A DNA stretch of 64,000 nt. It comes from Polycladospora coralii (GTDB lineage: Bacteria; Bacillota; Bacilli; Thermoactinomycetales; Thermoactinomycetaceae). Position 1 is the stretch's first letter. Each line of letters starts with the position of its first letter. The position numbers and the translations under genes were made by a program. Location of the stretch: NCBI RefSeq assembly GCF_014773435.2, contig NZ_JACXAG020000001.1:682001-746000 (forward strand), read 5' to 3'. The notes beneath the pieces are model-generated. The model was not told the DNA's origin. It did not search any database and saw only the letters and a list, made by a program, of their open reading frames with translations. Of this stretch, positions 8,787 through 18,364 are shown piece after piece.

Positions 8787-10199
8787 TTATAGAAAACGAC
8801 GACCACATTTTTTTCCATTATACGTAAATACAACGGGTCTACCTTCAATTTGTGTCTCTAAATGAACCGTCCTTCCCCATATTGCGTGTACATGTGGTAA
8901 TGTTTTTTCCATGTAATTTAGATCCAGTTCCATTCCTTCGTACATATGAATCAGATAAAGCTCTCCATTTTTTAAATGATCGCCATCTTTAACGACAATA
9001 TAGGGATGTCCACCGTTAATTCTACTTTTCACTAACTCGTCACGTACATTCTCCCAAGCTTTATCTGTAATATTCCAATCATTTCCTTCGCGTGCAAATA
9101 CGTACAAATCTAGATCTTCCACAAGTTCTTTAGTGAGATAATTCCGAATAAAAGATATATCCGTATCCACTTCCCTTACTTCAAATATTTTCGCCTTACC
9201 CTGGCCTTTTTTTCTACCATATCTCACCATTTCTTCTTCATTTGGATGATCCCATCTTTTTTCAATATTTTCCAACATCTTTAACCCTAAGTAGTAAGGG
9301 TTAATAGATGTAGATGACGGCTGAAGGACAGAGGAGTTTAAACGAGCAAATTCGATTGTTTCATCTTCAGTTAAATCCAATTCTCGCATGATTCGGATAT
9401 GCCAATAGGAAGCCCATCCTTCATTCATAATTTTTGTTTCTAGCTGTGGCCAAAAGTAGAGCATTTCATTTCGGATAATAGATAATATATCTTGTTGCCA
9501 ATCCTCTAAGATACGACTATGATTCATTAAGAATAGAAGGAGATCTTTTTCTGGAGATTTTGGAAATGATTTAGACGTATGATCTTCTTTCTGTTGCGAT
9601 GCATGATCACGATCTAATTTCCATAAATCTTCATAAGGGCCTTCTTTTCTCTTCTGTTTGTCCTGATCTACAGAGCTTGAAGTTCTCAACTTTTTGTGAG
9701 CTAACGAATTGGGTTCAATATTCTCCTGAATAGATAATACATGATCCAGGAATAACTCTACTTGATCTTTTCCATGGACTAATTCATATTGATGAATACG
9801 TTCTGCACTATTTGACATATTTTCAACCATATCACGCGAAGTCATAGCAAAACGGTAGTTTCGCTTAAAAAAATCACAGTGTGCTAATACATGTGCAACA
9901 ATTAACTTATTTTGTACCAAAGTATTTCCTTTTAATAAAAATGCATAGCATGGATTAGAGTTGATTACCAATTCATAGATTTTACTCAAATTAAAATCGT
10001 ACTGTAGCTTCATTTTGTGAAAAGTTTTACCAAAACTCCAATGTGAATAACGTGTAGGCATCCCATAGGCACCAAATGTATAGATAATGTCGGCCGGACA
10101 AATTTCATATCGCATTGGATAAAAATCTAAACCAAAGCCCTTCGCAATTTCAGTTATTTCTTCAATTGCATACTCCAGTTTTTCTCTTTCCCCTGACAT
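8787..10199 (-). CDS. spoVR: SpoVR family protein
   Basis: This 470-residue protein matches the usual length of SpoVR (about 468). The N-terminal '[49 protein letters not shown]', the central '[22 protein letters not shown]' and the C-terminal '[15 protein letters not shown]' are hallmark blocks. SpoVR is needed for normal spore cortex in Bacillus and is linked genetically to PrkA and YhbH across bacteria (ycgB with yeaG-yeaH in enterics), though its biochemical activity is unknown. Here prkA-yhbH lie about 32 kb away in the same window rather than next to it. A central stretch of about residues 170-200 is charged and Lys/Asp-rich. The RBS AAGGGATG precedes the ATG. Confidence 0.93.
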   Translation of the reverse strand: MSGEREKLEYAIEEITEIAKGFGLDFYPMRYEICPADIIYTFGAYGMPTRYSHWSFGKTFHKMKLQYDFNLSKIYELVINSNPCYAFLLKGNTLVQNKLIVAHVLAHCDFFKRNYRFAMTSRDMVENMSNSAERIHQYELVHGKDQVELFLDHVLSIQENIEPNSLAHKKLRTSSSVDQDKQKRKEGPYEDLWKLDRDHASQQKEDHTSKSFPKSPEKDLLLFLMNHSRILEDWQQDILSIIRNEMLYFWPQLETKIMNEGWASYWHIRIMRELDLTEDETIEFARLNSSVLQPSSTSINPYYLGLKMLENIEKRWDHPNEEEMVRYGRKKGQGKAKIFEVREVDTDISFIRNYLTKELVEDLDLYVFAREGNDWNITDKAWENVRDELVKSRINGGHPYIVVKDGDHLKNGELYLIHMYEGMELDLNYMEKTLPHVHAIWGRTVHLETQIEGRPVVFTYNGKKCGRRFL

Positions 10200-10330
10200 C
10201 GAAACATCCCTTCTTTCCCGAAGAATTCTTGTGAATTCCTATCATTATCAAGCAGGCTTTTCAGCATGCAGGAAAGCCTATTATTTTTGAAATGTCTATT
10301 TATAAGTCCCACTCATTTAACAGCATATTA

Positions 10331-10368
10331 AGTACGATATCCAGTTCATTTTTCATTAATATCGTACT
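10331..10368. repeat. Inverted repeat downstream of the LysR gene
   Basis: A perfect 10-bp inverted repeat (AGTACGATAT at 10331-10340 with ATATCGTACT at 10359-10368) has an 18-base loop, and lies between the LysR stop and the spoVR start. It has no T-run. It may be an mRNA 3' end or a regulatory site for spoVR. Confidence 0.4.
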
Positions 10369-10400
10369 CACTATAATTATACAGAATTTTCAATTTAGTA

Positions 10401-11255
10401 TCAAGTAGGACGAACTTCTTTTATATGATTCGTGAATTGCTCTAGTAGTTCTTTTTGTGTACTTACGATGAATATGGTCCGAATCGCCTCATTTTCATTA
10501 ATTGGAATCGCCTTTATTTCCTCTTGTTTTAAATCTTTAATCGCAGAATAGGGTAATACCGTAATCCCCCTACCTGCCCTCACGTATCCCAATATACTTT
10601 GACCATATGGTGTTTCGTGCGCAATTCGCGGCTTTTTGTTTAGTTTAGCAAACATACGATTGACAAAGTAACGACTGTCACACCCCATAGGATAGAGTAA
10701 AAAGGGCTGGTCTATCACATCCGCAAATGTAACTTGATCTCGATTTGCAAAAATATGATTTGCCGATACGATTAGAAATAACGGTTCAGAGAATAGTGGT
10801 TTTTGATAAGTGTTTGGGTAATCTTGTTGTAACTCCACAAATGCAATGTCAATATCACCTTCTAATAATTTTGCCATTAATTTTTGTGAATTATCTTCTA
10901 CCTGTATATGTTGTTGAAGCGGAAAGTGCAGAAGTTTTAAAGGTAAGTATTGTGACGCCAAGCTAGGTAAGCTACCAATTTGTACAATATGCTCAGCTTG
11001 CAGCAACGCTAGGTCTGATTGGAGCTTTTTCCACTCTGAAAGAACTTTTTTAGCATAATCTAATGTTCTTTCACCTGATTTTGTTAGTTCTACCCCCTGA
11101 GGTGAACGGTTAAGTAGTTCACTATTTAGCATATGTTCTAACTTCTTTATTTGTTTACTTAATGCAGGTTGTGAAATGTTTAGTTTTTGACTCGCTCTTG
11201 ATAAGCTTTTTTCTTCAGCGATTATTAATAATGATTGTAACCAAACTAGTTCCAT
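10401..11255 (-). CDS. LysR family transcriptional regulator
   Basis: This 284-residue protein has the LysR layout. An N-terminal winged helix-turn-helix ('LLIIAEEKSLSRASQKLNISQPALSKQIKKLE', about residues 8-40) is joined by a linker helix to a periplasmic-binding-like effector domain ('VQIGSLPSLASQYLPLKLLHF...'). It is divergent from the cysteine hydrolase gene at 11368, the usual arrangement for LysR regulators and their targets, and an ATAAC-N5-GTTAT site lies between them. The frame allows ATG at 11261 or 11255. GAGGAG abuts the first and lies six bases before the second, so 11255 is chosen. The effector is unknown. Confidence 0.88.
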   Translation of the reverse strand: MELVWLQSLLIIAEEKSLSRASQKLNISQPALSKQIKKLEHMLNSELLNRSPQGVELTKSGERTLDYAKKVLSEWKKLQSDLALLQAEHIVQIGSLPSLASQYLPLKLLHFPLQQHIQVEDNSQKLMAKLLEGDIDIAFVELQQDYPNTYQKPLFSEPLFLIVSANHIFANRDQVTFADVIDQPFLLYPMGCDSRYFVNRMFAKLNKKPRIAHETPYGQSILGYVRAGRGITVLPYSAIKDLKQEEIKAIPINENEAIRTIFIVSTQKELLEQFTNHIKEVRPT

Positions 11256-11279
11256 AGCCATCTCCTCAATCCCTCTCTT

Positions 11280-11294
11280 ATAACCATCCGTTAT
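11280..11294. promoter_or_regulatory. Candidate LysR operator
   Basis: ATAACCATCCGTTAT is a perfect 5-bp inverted repeat with a 5-base spacer. It contains the T-N11-A core expected of LysR-type binding sites and lies in the divergent intergenic region, 25 bases upstream of the LysR start. Confidence 0.55.
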
Positions 11295-11367
11295 ACCCCT
11301 ATAATGATTATGAAATTCCCATCGTTTGTCTTCTCCATTATGCTGTATGTAAAGGAGGAGTTATGAT

Positions 11368-11913
11368 ATGAAAAGAGCGTTACTCGTTATTGATGTACAA
11401 AATGAATTTTTTTCCGGTTCTCTACGTGTCACATATCCCGAAAATAGCTTTGAAAATATACGAGCCACAATGGATGTGGCGAGAGAAAATGAAATACCTA
11501 TTATCGTGATTCAACATACTGCACGCTTCGGGTCTGATTTTAAAAAAGGAACCGAAAAATGGGCGTTACATGAAAGAATCAAATCTTTCCCGTATGACCA
11601 TTATATCGAAAAACGATATCCAGGCGCTTTTACTGGTACAAGTTTAGAGGACCTGTTAAAAGAATTAGAGATAGAAACCATTGCGATTACCGGTTATATG
11701 ACCAATATGTGCTGTGACACGACTTCACGTCAAGCTTATCATTTGAATTACAAAGTAGAGTTTCTCGCTGATGCAACAGGAACTTTTGACCATAAAAATA
11801 AAGCAGGCTTCATCTCTGCCAAAGATTTGCACGAAGCTGCATTAATCACACAACAGACTCAATTTAGTCAAGTCTTAACTTTAGCAGAATGGAAAAAAAA
11901 GATTGCTGAATAA
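11368..11913 (+). CDS. Isochorismatase-family cysteine hydrolase
   Basis: This 181-residue protein has the family's catalytic triad: Asp in 'LLVIDVQNEF' (residue 9), Lys in 'YIEKRYPGAFTGT' and Cys in 'TGYMTNMCCDTTSRQA'. Family members hydrolyse amides or enol ethers (nicotinamide, N-carbamoyl compounds, isochorismate). The substrate is not evident. AAAGGAGG lies at 11351-11358, nine bases before the ATG. It is divergent from a LysR regulator that probably controls it. Confidence 0.85.
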   Translation: MKRALLVIDVQNEFFSGSLRVTYPENSFENIRATMDVARENEIPIIVIQHTARFGSDFKKGTEKWALHERIKSFPYDHYIEKRYPGAFTGTSLEDLLKELEIETIAITGYMTNMCCDTTSRQAYHLNYKVEFLADATGTFDHKNKAGFISAKDLHEAALITQQTQFSQVLTLAEWKKKIAE

Positions 11914-11991
11914 TTCTTGATCAAGGGCTCTTTTAGGGATATTCCATGGCAGTTTACGATTTAAGTTGTCGTGTATATTCGTTAATCGACA

Positions 11992-12306
11992 CTACTGAAC
12001 AAATGTAGATGAAACGAGCACAATAGCCGTTATTGCTAATATCATTTCGATACGGCTTGTGATCTTACCAAATCTAGTGTTCTTAATTCGTTTTATATTC
12101 GCCTCTTCACGAGTCATTCCGCTTATTAAAACGATAAGTAGGATGAAAGCGAAAACGATGCCAAAGATACTTGATGAAGCTACTCTAAAGTGATAATTCC
12201 AAGTATAAACGATTATAAAGACCATAAAAAATATAAGCTTAGCGACTCTGAACCCAATTACTTTCATTGCTTTTTCATGCAGAATTTCTTTCACCTCATT
12301 AAACAT
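11992..12306 (-). CDS. Small three-helix membrane protein
   Basis: This is a 104-residue protein of no family I recognise. It has hydrophobic segments at about residues 23-40, 46-63 and 87-102. Between the last two is a basic cytoplasmic-type loop ('TREEANIKRIKNTRFGKITSR'), and the N-terminus is amphipathic. A GGTGGTG ribosome binding site precedes the ATG. It stands alone, convergent with the cysteine hydrolase gene and downstream of the exopolyphosphatase gene, which has its own terminator. Confidence 0.6.
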   Translation of the reverse strand: MFNEVKEILHEKAMKVIGFRVAKLIFFMVFIIVYTWNYHFRVASSSIFGIVFAFILLIVLISGMTREEANIKRIKNTRFGKITSRIEMILAITAIVLVSSTFVQ

Positions 12307-12408
12307 GTAAACACCACCTAATCATAGTGCACTTTATTCGTTAAACGTCTACACATATGCCTAATCGAAAAACACGCTTGGCATTCAAAGATTGCTTTTG
12401 TTTATCAC

Positions 12409-12452
12409 AAAAAAGCACCTCAATTGATCGTCGTTTTCCAATTGAGGTGCTT
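12409..12452 (-). terminator. Terminator of the Ppx/GppA gene
   Basis: A 14-bp perfect stem (12413-12426 with 12439-12452) is followed on the minus strand by a run of six T residues. It begins immediately after the stop codon of the exopolyphosphatase gene. Confidence 0.8.
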
Positions 12453-12453
12453 C

Positions 12454-14001
12454 TCAATTTTCAATAGAGGCTTTCTCCAACCTCTGGAACAAGATCGAAA
12501 TGTTACAATTTAAAACATGTTCTAAGTGCCTTTTTACACGATTTACTTCTTGTTTTTCAATGGTATAGTCATGCAAACAATAGAAACAAATTTGCAATCC
12601 ACTTTCTACTCGATTAACTTCTACTTTTTCAACAAGCTTTCGTTTCGTTATCATCAATTTTTTTGAAATTAAAAGTACAGCACCCATCAGCTCTATCTTT
12701 TTCCATTCTTTTTCGCTAAACCAGTTCATATAAGGCTTATATAGTCGAATCAGTTGGAGCTTTGAAGAAAAGCAAGCAATATAAATACTTCTCATCTGAC
12801 TTTTCTGTGAGATCCCATCTAGCGATTGTCTACTTAAAAGATGAAAGAGGCCTTTTGCACTGAGTCCTGGATAAGCATGTTGTACCAAAGAAAATAAAGT
12901 GGCTCTCTTTAATGCTAAATAATCTTTTGTATATAACGCGAATAACAAATGTCGCTCTAATGCTTGTAGTATACGATTTGAACAAGCTGCAATGTGGTGC
13001 GACTCCTCAGTTATATCATGTTTAGCTAAAAATTTACGCAAACTAGACTGGCTCAATTCTCGCCCGGAGCGCGGTAGCCGCATTTTTAAAGAAGTTAAAA
13101 TCAACCCTTCACGTAATCCTTTACGACTAATTAATAAATAGGGGCTTCGAATATCGTTCATCAGGGATTGAATTACCCATACAGCAGGAAACAAGGCATC
13201 ATCTCTAGTTTCTGATTTCACATCTAAGAAAGATTTGCGGTAGTCATGTTCATTCATAATGTGATGAATCGTTTGTTTCACTTCACTGCGAATCATTTGG
13301 TATTGATGGATATCATATAAAGGTCGTCTATGAAATTGGGCATGTACCTTTGCTAAGCTACGTACAGTCCCCCCTAGACCAATAAGCGGAAGTCTCAGAT
13401 TTGTAACCCATGGGATCGCTTTCCAATTCTCCTCTAAAAAGCGGTGGATGACCTCAAACTTAGACTCATTTGTACGCTCTTGCTCTACAAGTTGCTTTAA
13501 TGTTACCGAGCCAAATGAAAAGCTATGACTATTCACCATCTTCCTATCCTTCACAAGGGTAACTTCTGTACTTCCTCCTCCAATATCGACGATCACACCA
13601 TCTTTTACATAAGTGGTATACATGATACACCGATAACCATAATAGGCTTCTTCTTTTTCACTCAGAATGCGAACTTGATATCCCGTCTCTTGTTTAATTT
13701 GAGCAACCATCTCTTTATTGTTTCGTGCCAGTCGAAAAGCCGCTGTAGCGATCACATCCAAATGGGTGATTGCTAATCCGCTTATGGCTTGCTTAAATTT
13801 ATGTAAAGTGGAAATGGTTAACTGAATTCCAGCCTCTCGCATCTTTTGGTTTTCATCTAAATATTGGCGTAATCGTATCGGAACTTTATAATTATAGAGT
13901 TCATAAAGATTTTGTTCACTCCCCCACTCATATACGACCAGTCGAATGGTATTTGATCCGATATCGATAACTGCAAACCTTTTAATCACTCCAATTTCCA
14001 T
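12454..14001 (-). CDS. ppx: Ppx/GppA exopolyphosphatase family protein
   Basis: This 515-residue protein shows the ASKHA phosphatase motifs: 'FAVIDIGSNTIRLVVYEW' near the N-terminus (phosphate 1), 'GVIVDIGGGSTEVTLV' (phosphate 2, about residue 130) and 'PLIGLGGTVRSLAKV' (adenosine loop). An all-helical C-terminal half corresponds to the HD-like region of long Ppx proteins. The family releases phosphate from polyphosphate ends or hydrolyses pppGpp. Which one applies cannot be told here, and no ppk gene is nearby. Start choice is uncertain. ATG at 14001 is used, GTG at 14004 is adjacent, and no strong SD is seen. Confidence 0.82.
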   Translation of the reverse strand: MEIGVIKRFAVIDIGSNTIRLVVYEWGSEQNLYELYNYKVPIRLRQYLDENQKMREAGIQLTISTLHKFKQAISGLAITHLDVIATAAFRLARNNKEMVAQIKQETGYQVRILSEKEEAYYGYRCIMYTTYVKDGVIVDIGGGSTEVTLVKDRKMVNSHSFSFGSVTLKQLVEQERTNESKFEVIHRFLEENWKAIPWVTNLRLPLIGLGGTVRSLAKVHAQFHRRPLYDIHQYQMIRSEVKQTIHHIMNEHDYRKSFLDVKSETRDDALFPAVWVIQSLMNDIRSPYLLISRKGLREGLILTSLKMRLPRSGRELSQSSLRKFLAKHDITEESHHIAACSNRILQALERHLLFALYTKDYLALKRATLFSLVQHAYPGLSAKGLFHLLSRQSLDGISQKSQMRSIYIACFSSKLQLIRLYKPYMNWFSEKEWKKIELMGAVLLISKKLMITKRKLVEKVEVNRVESGLQICFYCLHDYTIEKQEVNRVKRHLEHVLNCNISILFQRLEKASIEN

Positions 14002-14185
14002 CACTTAATCCATCCGTTCCATTCAACGTATTTCGTTCTATTGTATCATCTTCCGCTTCGAATAATACCTATATGATCAGACATATTGGCATAAGGTTAA
14101 TATGAGGAGACGTATGAACATGAGGTATCCATTACTCCCCACTATTGACAAATTAACCTTAAAGTATGCATCCATTCATGTCTAC

Positions 14186-14821
14186 TCAGTATGAAGCCTC
14201 AGATAAAGTTCTTAATACCGCACGAACAGGACTACCATCCCCTCCAACAATGGGTAAAGGGAGTGCAATTAACTCATAGTTACCTTCTTCCACATGGGAC
14301 AGGACAGCACCTTCTAAGATATAGATTCCAGCATCAGCTAGTGCATGATGAGTAGGGAGCTCTTTGCTGTCAAGTGGATCAACGGAAGGAACATCTAAGC
14401 CAATCAGCTGAATCCCCTTTTTTGCTAATAGGGGAACGAGATCAGGTCTTAGATACGTACAGGTCTCTGGAAAGCGAGTGGGATCCTGCCAAGAATCCGT
14501 TCGAATGATTAATCTTTTTACACCCTCTAAAGAAATTCCTTCAAAATCTGAGGCCCCGATGGACATCCGATTTGGCAAATGAATCACCCGTACCTGTCCC
14601 ATAAATATTTTCAAATCTAACTGATTAACTTGATCTCCGTTTACATCAAAATGATAGGGCGCATCCACATGCGTACCTGTATGAACACTCATCTGGATAC
14701 GACCTACATTCACAGAACCGCTCTGTTCCTTTGTTACCGCTAAATCATATGTTAAAGGTGTATCTCCTGGCCACACAGGGATTTGTTCAAGTAGTGGTTG
14801 ACTAATATCGATAATCTTCAT
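14186..14821 (-). CDS. kynB: Kynurenine formamidase
   Basis: This 211-residue protein hydrolyses N-formylkynurenine to kynurenine and formate. It contains the metal-binding motif '[12 protein letters not shown]' (about residues 48-59) and '[19 protein letters not shown]' typical of KynB-type cyclase-family formamidases. It is the last gene of kynA-kynU-kynB and overlaps the kynU stop by four bases (ATGA), so translation is coupled. Length and motifs are those of Bacillus KynB. Confidence 0.93.
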   Translation of the reverse strand: MKIIDISQPLLEQIPVWPGDTPLTYDLAVTKEQSGSVNVGRIQMSVHTGTHVDAPYHFDVNGDQVNQLDLKIFMGQVRVIHLPNRMSIGASDFEGISLEGVKRLIIRTDSWQDPTRFPETCTYLRPDLVPLLAKKGIQLIGLDVPSVDPLDSKELPTHHALADAGIYILEGAVLSHVEEGNYELIALPLPIVGGDGSPVRAVLRTLSEASY

Positions 14822-16089
14822 GCTACCACATCCCGCTGATTTGGATATTGTAAGTATACTTGATCATCCATAATTTGTTTTAAGCGTGATATGGCATCGT
14901 ATACATCAAAATAAGATGTATATAGGGGTATCGGAGCCAATCGGATCATATTGGGAGAACGATAGTCAGGTACAACTTCGTTTGCTTTTAATGCTTTACA
15001 AATACGAGCAGCATCTGGATGCTCTAAGCAAACATGGCCACCTCTTCTTGCCTTATCACGCGGGTTTACGATTTTAAATCCATGACCGACTAGTCTTTCT
15101 TCAATCAAATCCATCATATATTCTGTTAAAGAAAGAGATTTTTTCCTCAGGTTTGTAATTCCCACTTCGCTAAAGTGTTCAAGTGAACCCATTAATGGGG
15201 CTAAACTCAGAATATGAGGTGTTCCAATCTGAAATGCACCTACATCAGAAGCGGGTTCAAATTGGTGTAGCATATCAAATTGTTTCTCTTTATCAGAACC
15301 AAACCACCCTGCTAAACCTGGTTCTAAGCCATGGTGTTGCTCATGAACAAACAAAGCCGCAACTCCACCTGGTCCGCTATTTAAATATTTATACGTGCAC
15401 CATACCGCAAAATCCACATGCCAGTCATGAAATGCATGTGGGATCACCCCAGCAGAGTGACATGCATCAATTCCAACTTTGATTCCCCGTTTATGTGCTT
15501 CTCTTGTAATGCCTGCTACATCAATTAATTGACCACTTCGATAATATACAGATGGTAAAAAAATGAGTGCGACATCATCCTCCATTGCAGCTATGATATC
15601 TGCTTCTTCAATTAATAAGCCATCATGGCTTTCGATTTGAATAAGCGCATCTTCAGGGTCATAACCATGTAATTTAACTTGACTCTGAAGCGCATAAATA
15701 TCAGATGGAAAATTAAGCGTATCTGTTATAATTTTGTATCGCCGCGCTTGCGGTTGATAAAAACTGGCGATGAGTTGATGGATATTCACAGTCGTAGAAC
15801 CCGTTACAATCACTTCATTTGGTTTAGCTCCTACTAGCTCAGCCATTTTTCGACCTAGTTTTTCACTTAATGTATACCATTCTCTTTTTCCCTGTGTCCA
15901 ACCATCTATACCGTATTGCTTCCATGAGTCAAGCACCTCTAAAACAGTGGATTCCGCTCTTTTTGACATCAAACCTAAAGAGTTACCATTCAAGTAGAGT
16001 AACTTTTCTTTTATGTAGAATTCATCCCGATAACAAGCAAGTGGATCCGTTTGATCCATTTGTAGCGCCAACTCTTTCATCGTACGCAT
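14818..16089 (-). CDS. kynU: Kynureninase
   Basis: This 423-residue PLP-dependent hydrolase cleaves kynurenine to anthranilate and alanine. The fold-type I signature is clear: '[15 protein letters not shown]' near the N-terminus, '[37 protein letters not shown]' with the Schiff-base Lys in TYKYLNSG (about residue 234), and '[20 protein letters not shown]' near the C-terminus. It lies 12 bases after kynA and overlaps kynB by four bases. With those two it completes the three-step route from tryptophan to anthranilate. Confidence 0.95.
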   Translation of the reverse strand: MRTMKELALQMDQTDPLACYRDEFYIKEKLLYLNGNSLGLMSKRAESTVLEVLDSWKQYGIDGWTQGKREWYTLSEKLGRKMAELVGAKPNEVIVTGSTTVNIHQLIASFYQPQARRYKIITDTLNFPSDIYALQSQVKLHGYDPEDALIQIESHDGLLIEEADIIAAMEDDVALIFLPSVYYRSGQLIDVAGITREAHKRGIKVGIDACHSAGVIPHAFHDWHVDFAVWCTYKYLNSGPGGVAALFVHEQHHGLEPGLAGWFGSDKEKQFDMLHQFEPASDVGAFQIGTPHILSLAPLMGSLEHFSEVGITNLRKKSLSLTEYMMDLIEERLVGHGFKIVNPRDKARRGGHVCLEHPDAARICKALKANEVVPDYRSPNMIRLAPIPLYTSYFDVYDAISRLKQIMDDQVYLQYPNQRDVVA

Positions 16090-16101
16090 GCTATCTCTCC
16101 T

Positions 16102-16938
16102 CTATAATTTGGTACGTAAATCCCATAATTCCGGAAAAAAACGATGGTCCAATACTTGTTTTAGATATTGCACACCAGAAGAACCACCTGTACCACGCTT
16201 AAAACCAATAATACGTTCTACGGTTTTCATATGACGGAAACGCCATTGCTGAAGCCAGTCTTCAATATCTACTAGTTTTTCTGCTAATTGATACAAGTCC
16301 CAGTAATTTTCCACATCTTGATACACTTGTAGCCAAGCTTGTACGACACTTTCATCCCCTTCATAAGGCAAGCTCCAATCCCGCTCTAATACTTCCGGAT
16401 TGATTTTAAAGCCAGCTCGCGCTAGTGCCATAATGGCAACATCATATATGCTTGGACTTTGATAGGCTTTTTCTAAACGTTTTTTTAACCCTTCATCTTT
16501 CTCGTATATTTTCATAATGTGAGGACTTTTATGGCCCAATGCGAATTCAATTAAGCGATATTGAAAAGATTGAAATCCGGATGACTGTCCTAACTGGTCT
16601 CGAAACTGAATATATTCTGACGGTGTTAGAGTGGAGAGCACATCCCAAGATTGAATAATTTGAGACTGAATCTTAGATACACGTGCTAACATTTTAAATG
16701 CTGCCGACAATTCCCCCTGTTTGATGTGATGAATAGCTTCGTCTAGTTCATGTAATATCAGCTTCATCCATAATTCAGTGGCCTGATGAATAATAATAAA
16801 TAACATTTCATCATGATGGTTCGCTAATCCTTTTTGACAGGATAGCAGTTGATCTAGTTGTAAATATTCGCCATATGTCATTTCATTCTTAAAATCAGTA
16901 TGTATGCCTTGTTCAAGATGCTGCTCTTTTCTACTCAT
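16102..16938 (-). CDS. kynA: Tryptophan 2,3-dioxygenase
   Basis: This 278-residue heme enzyme opens the indole ring of tryptophan to N-formylkynurenine. Family blocks include '[13 protein letters not shown]', '[25 protein letters not shown]' (proximal active-site His/Arg region), '[27 protein letters not shown]' with the heme-ligand His, and the C-terminal '[12 protein letters not shown]'. The frame extends 23 codons upstream, but ATG at 16938 is preceded by AAAGGAG at seven bases and gives the usual length. It is the first gene of kynA-kynU-kynB. Confidence 0.94.
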   Translation of the reverse strand: MSRKEQHLEQGIHTDFKNEMTYGEYLQLDQLLSCQKGLANHHDEMLFIIIHQATELWMKLILHELDEAIHHIKQGELSAAFKMLARVSKIQSQIIQSWDVLSTLTPSEYIQFRDQLGQSSGFQSFQYRLIEFALGHKSPHIMKIYEKDEGLKKRLEKAYQSPSIYDVAIMALARAGFKINPEVLERDWSLPYEGDESVVQAWLQVYQDVENYWDLYQLAEKLVDIEDWLQQWRFRHMKTVERIIGFKRGTGGSSGVQYLKQVLDHRFFPELWDLRTKL

Positions 16939-17014
16939 ATAATAGCTCCTTTGATTGCAGATGTATGGAGTCACTGTGATCATCCATGACCGAAATACAC
17001 GCCTCATTTTTTGA

Positions 17015-17254
17015 TTAATCTCTTTTATGGACTAAGCGTCTACTTATGACAAACCAGACCAACCAAATTAAGATGAATAGCAATATCCAGCCCAATACGG
17101 AAAGTGTAATTTTGATTGCCTTTAAGGTAAGTACCATTAAGATCACCAGTACGATAAAAGAGATCGGTAAAATTCGATTCAATATCGTTACCACTCTTTC
17201 TCTTTGCGATTTACTCAGTTCTAGTGCAATCTCACTTTGTTTCAATGAATCCAA
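17015..17254 (-). CDS. Small membrane protein upstream of kynA
   Basis: This 79-residue protein begins at a TTG codon behind a GGGGG-rich site. It has a charged N-terminus ('[10 protein letters not shown]'), two hydrophobic segments (about residues 31-46 and 51-69) and a basic C-terminus. No family is recognised. It lies 76 bases upstream of kynA and could be the first cistron of that operon. A function in tryptophan or kynurenine transport would need more than two helices, so none is proposed. Confidence 0.5.
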   Translation of the reverse strand: MDSLKQSEIALELSKSQRERVVTILNRILPISFIVLVILMVLTLKAIKITLSVLGWILLFILIWLVWFVISRRLVHKRD

Positions 17255-17497
17255 TTTGCCCCCGCATCCTCATTGGTAAAATAAGGATCAGGAGGCCATC
17301 AACCTAATCATACGCCTAGACTTCCCTCAGAAGATCCAGCGTGTGATTGTACACACCTATTATTTTAGCATAAGGTAACACATATCCTCATCATGACTAG
17401 TCAATTCATAAAACAATCGTTATACTGATAGTGCTTATTTATTTTAATATATAGAGGTAGCTAGCTAATACTACATCTATCAAAGGAGGAAATCATT

Positions 17498-18355
17498 TTG
17501 AGTAAAATTGCAATCGTAACTGATAGTTCATGTGATTTACCTAACGAATTAGTAGAAAAATTTAACATTACAGTAGTCCCCTTACGGATTAACTTTTCTC
17601 ATGGAGAATACCGGGATGGAATTGACATTTCTTCTGATGAAGTAGCCGATCAACTAAAAACGGAAGTCCCTAAAACATCTATGCCTTCACCTGAAGATAT
17701 TGAGCAAACGTTTATCCAATTACGTGATGCGGGCTATACCCATTGTATTGCACTTACGATTTCATCCAATATGAGTGGTACATATAACACATTTCGCATT
17801 ATAGCAGAAGATTTTGAAGGAATGAAAGTAGAAGTAGTCGACACCAAAGGTTTATCTTGGGTGCTTGGCTTAATCGTACTGGAAGCGGCACGAATGATTC
17901 AAGACAAATTTGATTTTCAAGACATACTGAATGCGATGGATGAAATTAAAGAAAAAGTAAAAGGTTTTTTCGTCATCGATACATTAGAATATTTAAGAGA
18001 AGGAGGACGCATTGGTAGAGTAACGGCTTCCCTCGGAACAATGTTAAATTTAAAACCTGTTATTACAGTTGCTCCAGATGGGCGCTTTGTTTCATATGGT
18101 ATGGGAAGGGGTAAAAAACAGGGTGTGAAAAAAATGTTGGTTCCAATCATGGAACAGCTGGAGTCTGCTCGCTCAAGTATCGCCATTTTCCATAGTAAAG
18201 CTGAAGCTGAAGCTGAAGCGTTAAAAGAAAAATTTAAGGATCTTGAAAACGTCTGTGACCTTTATATTAGTTCCATTAGTCCAACATTATTAGTTCATGC
18301 TGGACCCGGTATTCTCGGAATTGCGATCAGCACATTCCGTAAAGAAGATCAGTAG
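17498..18355 (+). CDS. DegV family fatty-acid-binding protein
   Basis: This 285-residue DegV-family protein has the N-terminal 'KIAIVTDSSCDLPNELVEKFNITVVPL', 'YRDGIDIS', 'KTSMPSPEDIEQTF' and the lipid-contact 'ALTISSNMSGTYNTF'. The C-terminal half has 'GRVTASLGTMLNLKPVITV' and 'HAGPGILGI'. DegV/FakB proteins bind acyl chains for the fatty acid kinase FakA. No fakA is in the window. It starts at TTG with AAAGGAGG nine bases upstream, and the next gene follows after nine bases, so they form an operon. One odd point is an Ala/Glu repeat, 'KAEAEAEALKEK', near residue 230. Confidence 0.92.
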   Translation: MSKIAIVTDSSCDLPNELVEKFNITVVPLRINFSHGEYRDGIDISSDEVADQLKTEVPKTSMPSPEDIEQTFIQLRDAGYTHCIALTISSNMSGTYNTFRIIAEDFEGMKVEVVDTKGLSWVLGLIVLEAARMIQDKFDFQDILNAMDEIKEKVKGFFVIDTLEYLREGGRIGRVTASLGTMLNLKPVITVAPDGRFVSYGMGRGKKQGVKKMLVPIMEQLESARSSIAIFHSKAEAEAEALKEKFKDLENVCDLYISSISPTLLVHAGPGILGIAISTFRKEDQ

Positions 18356-18364
18356 GAGGGCCCT

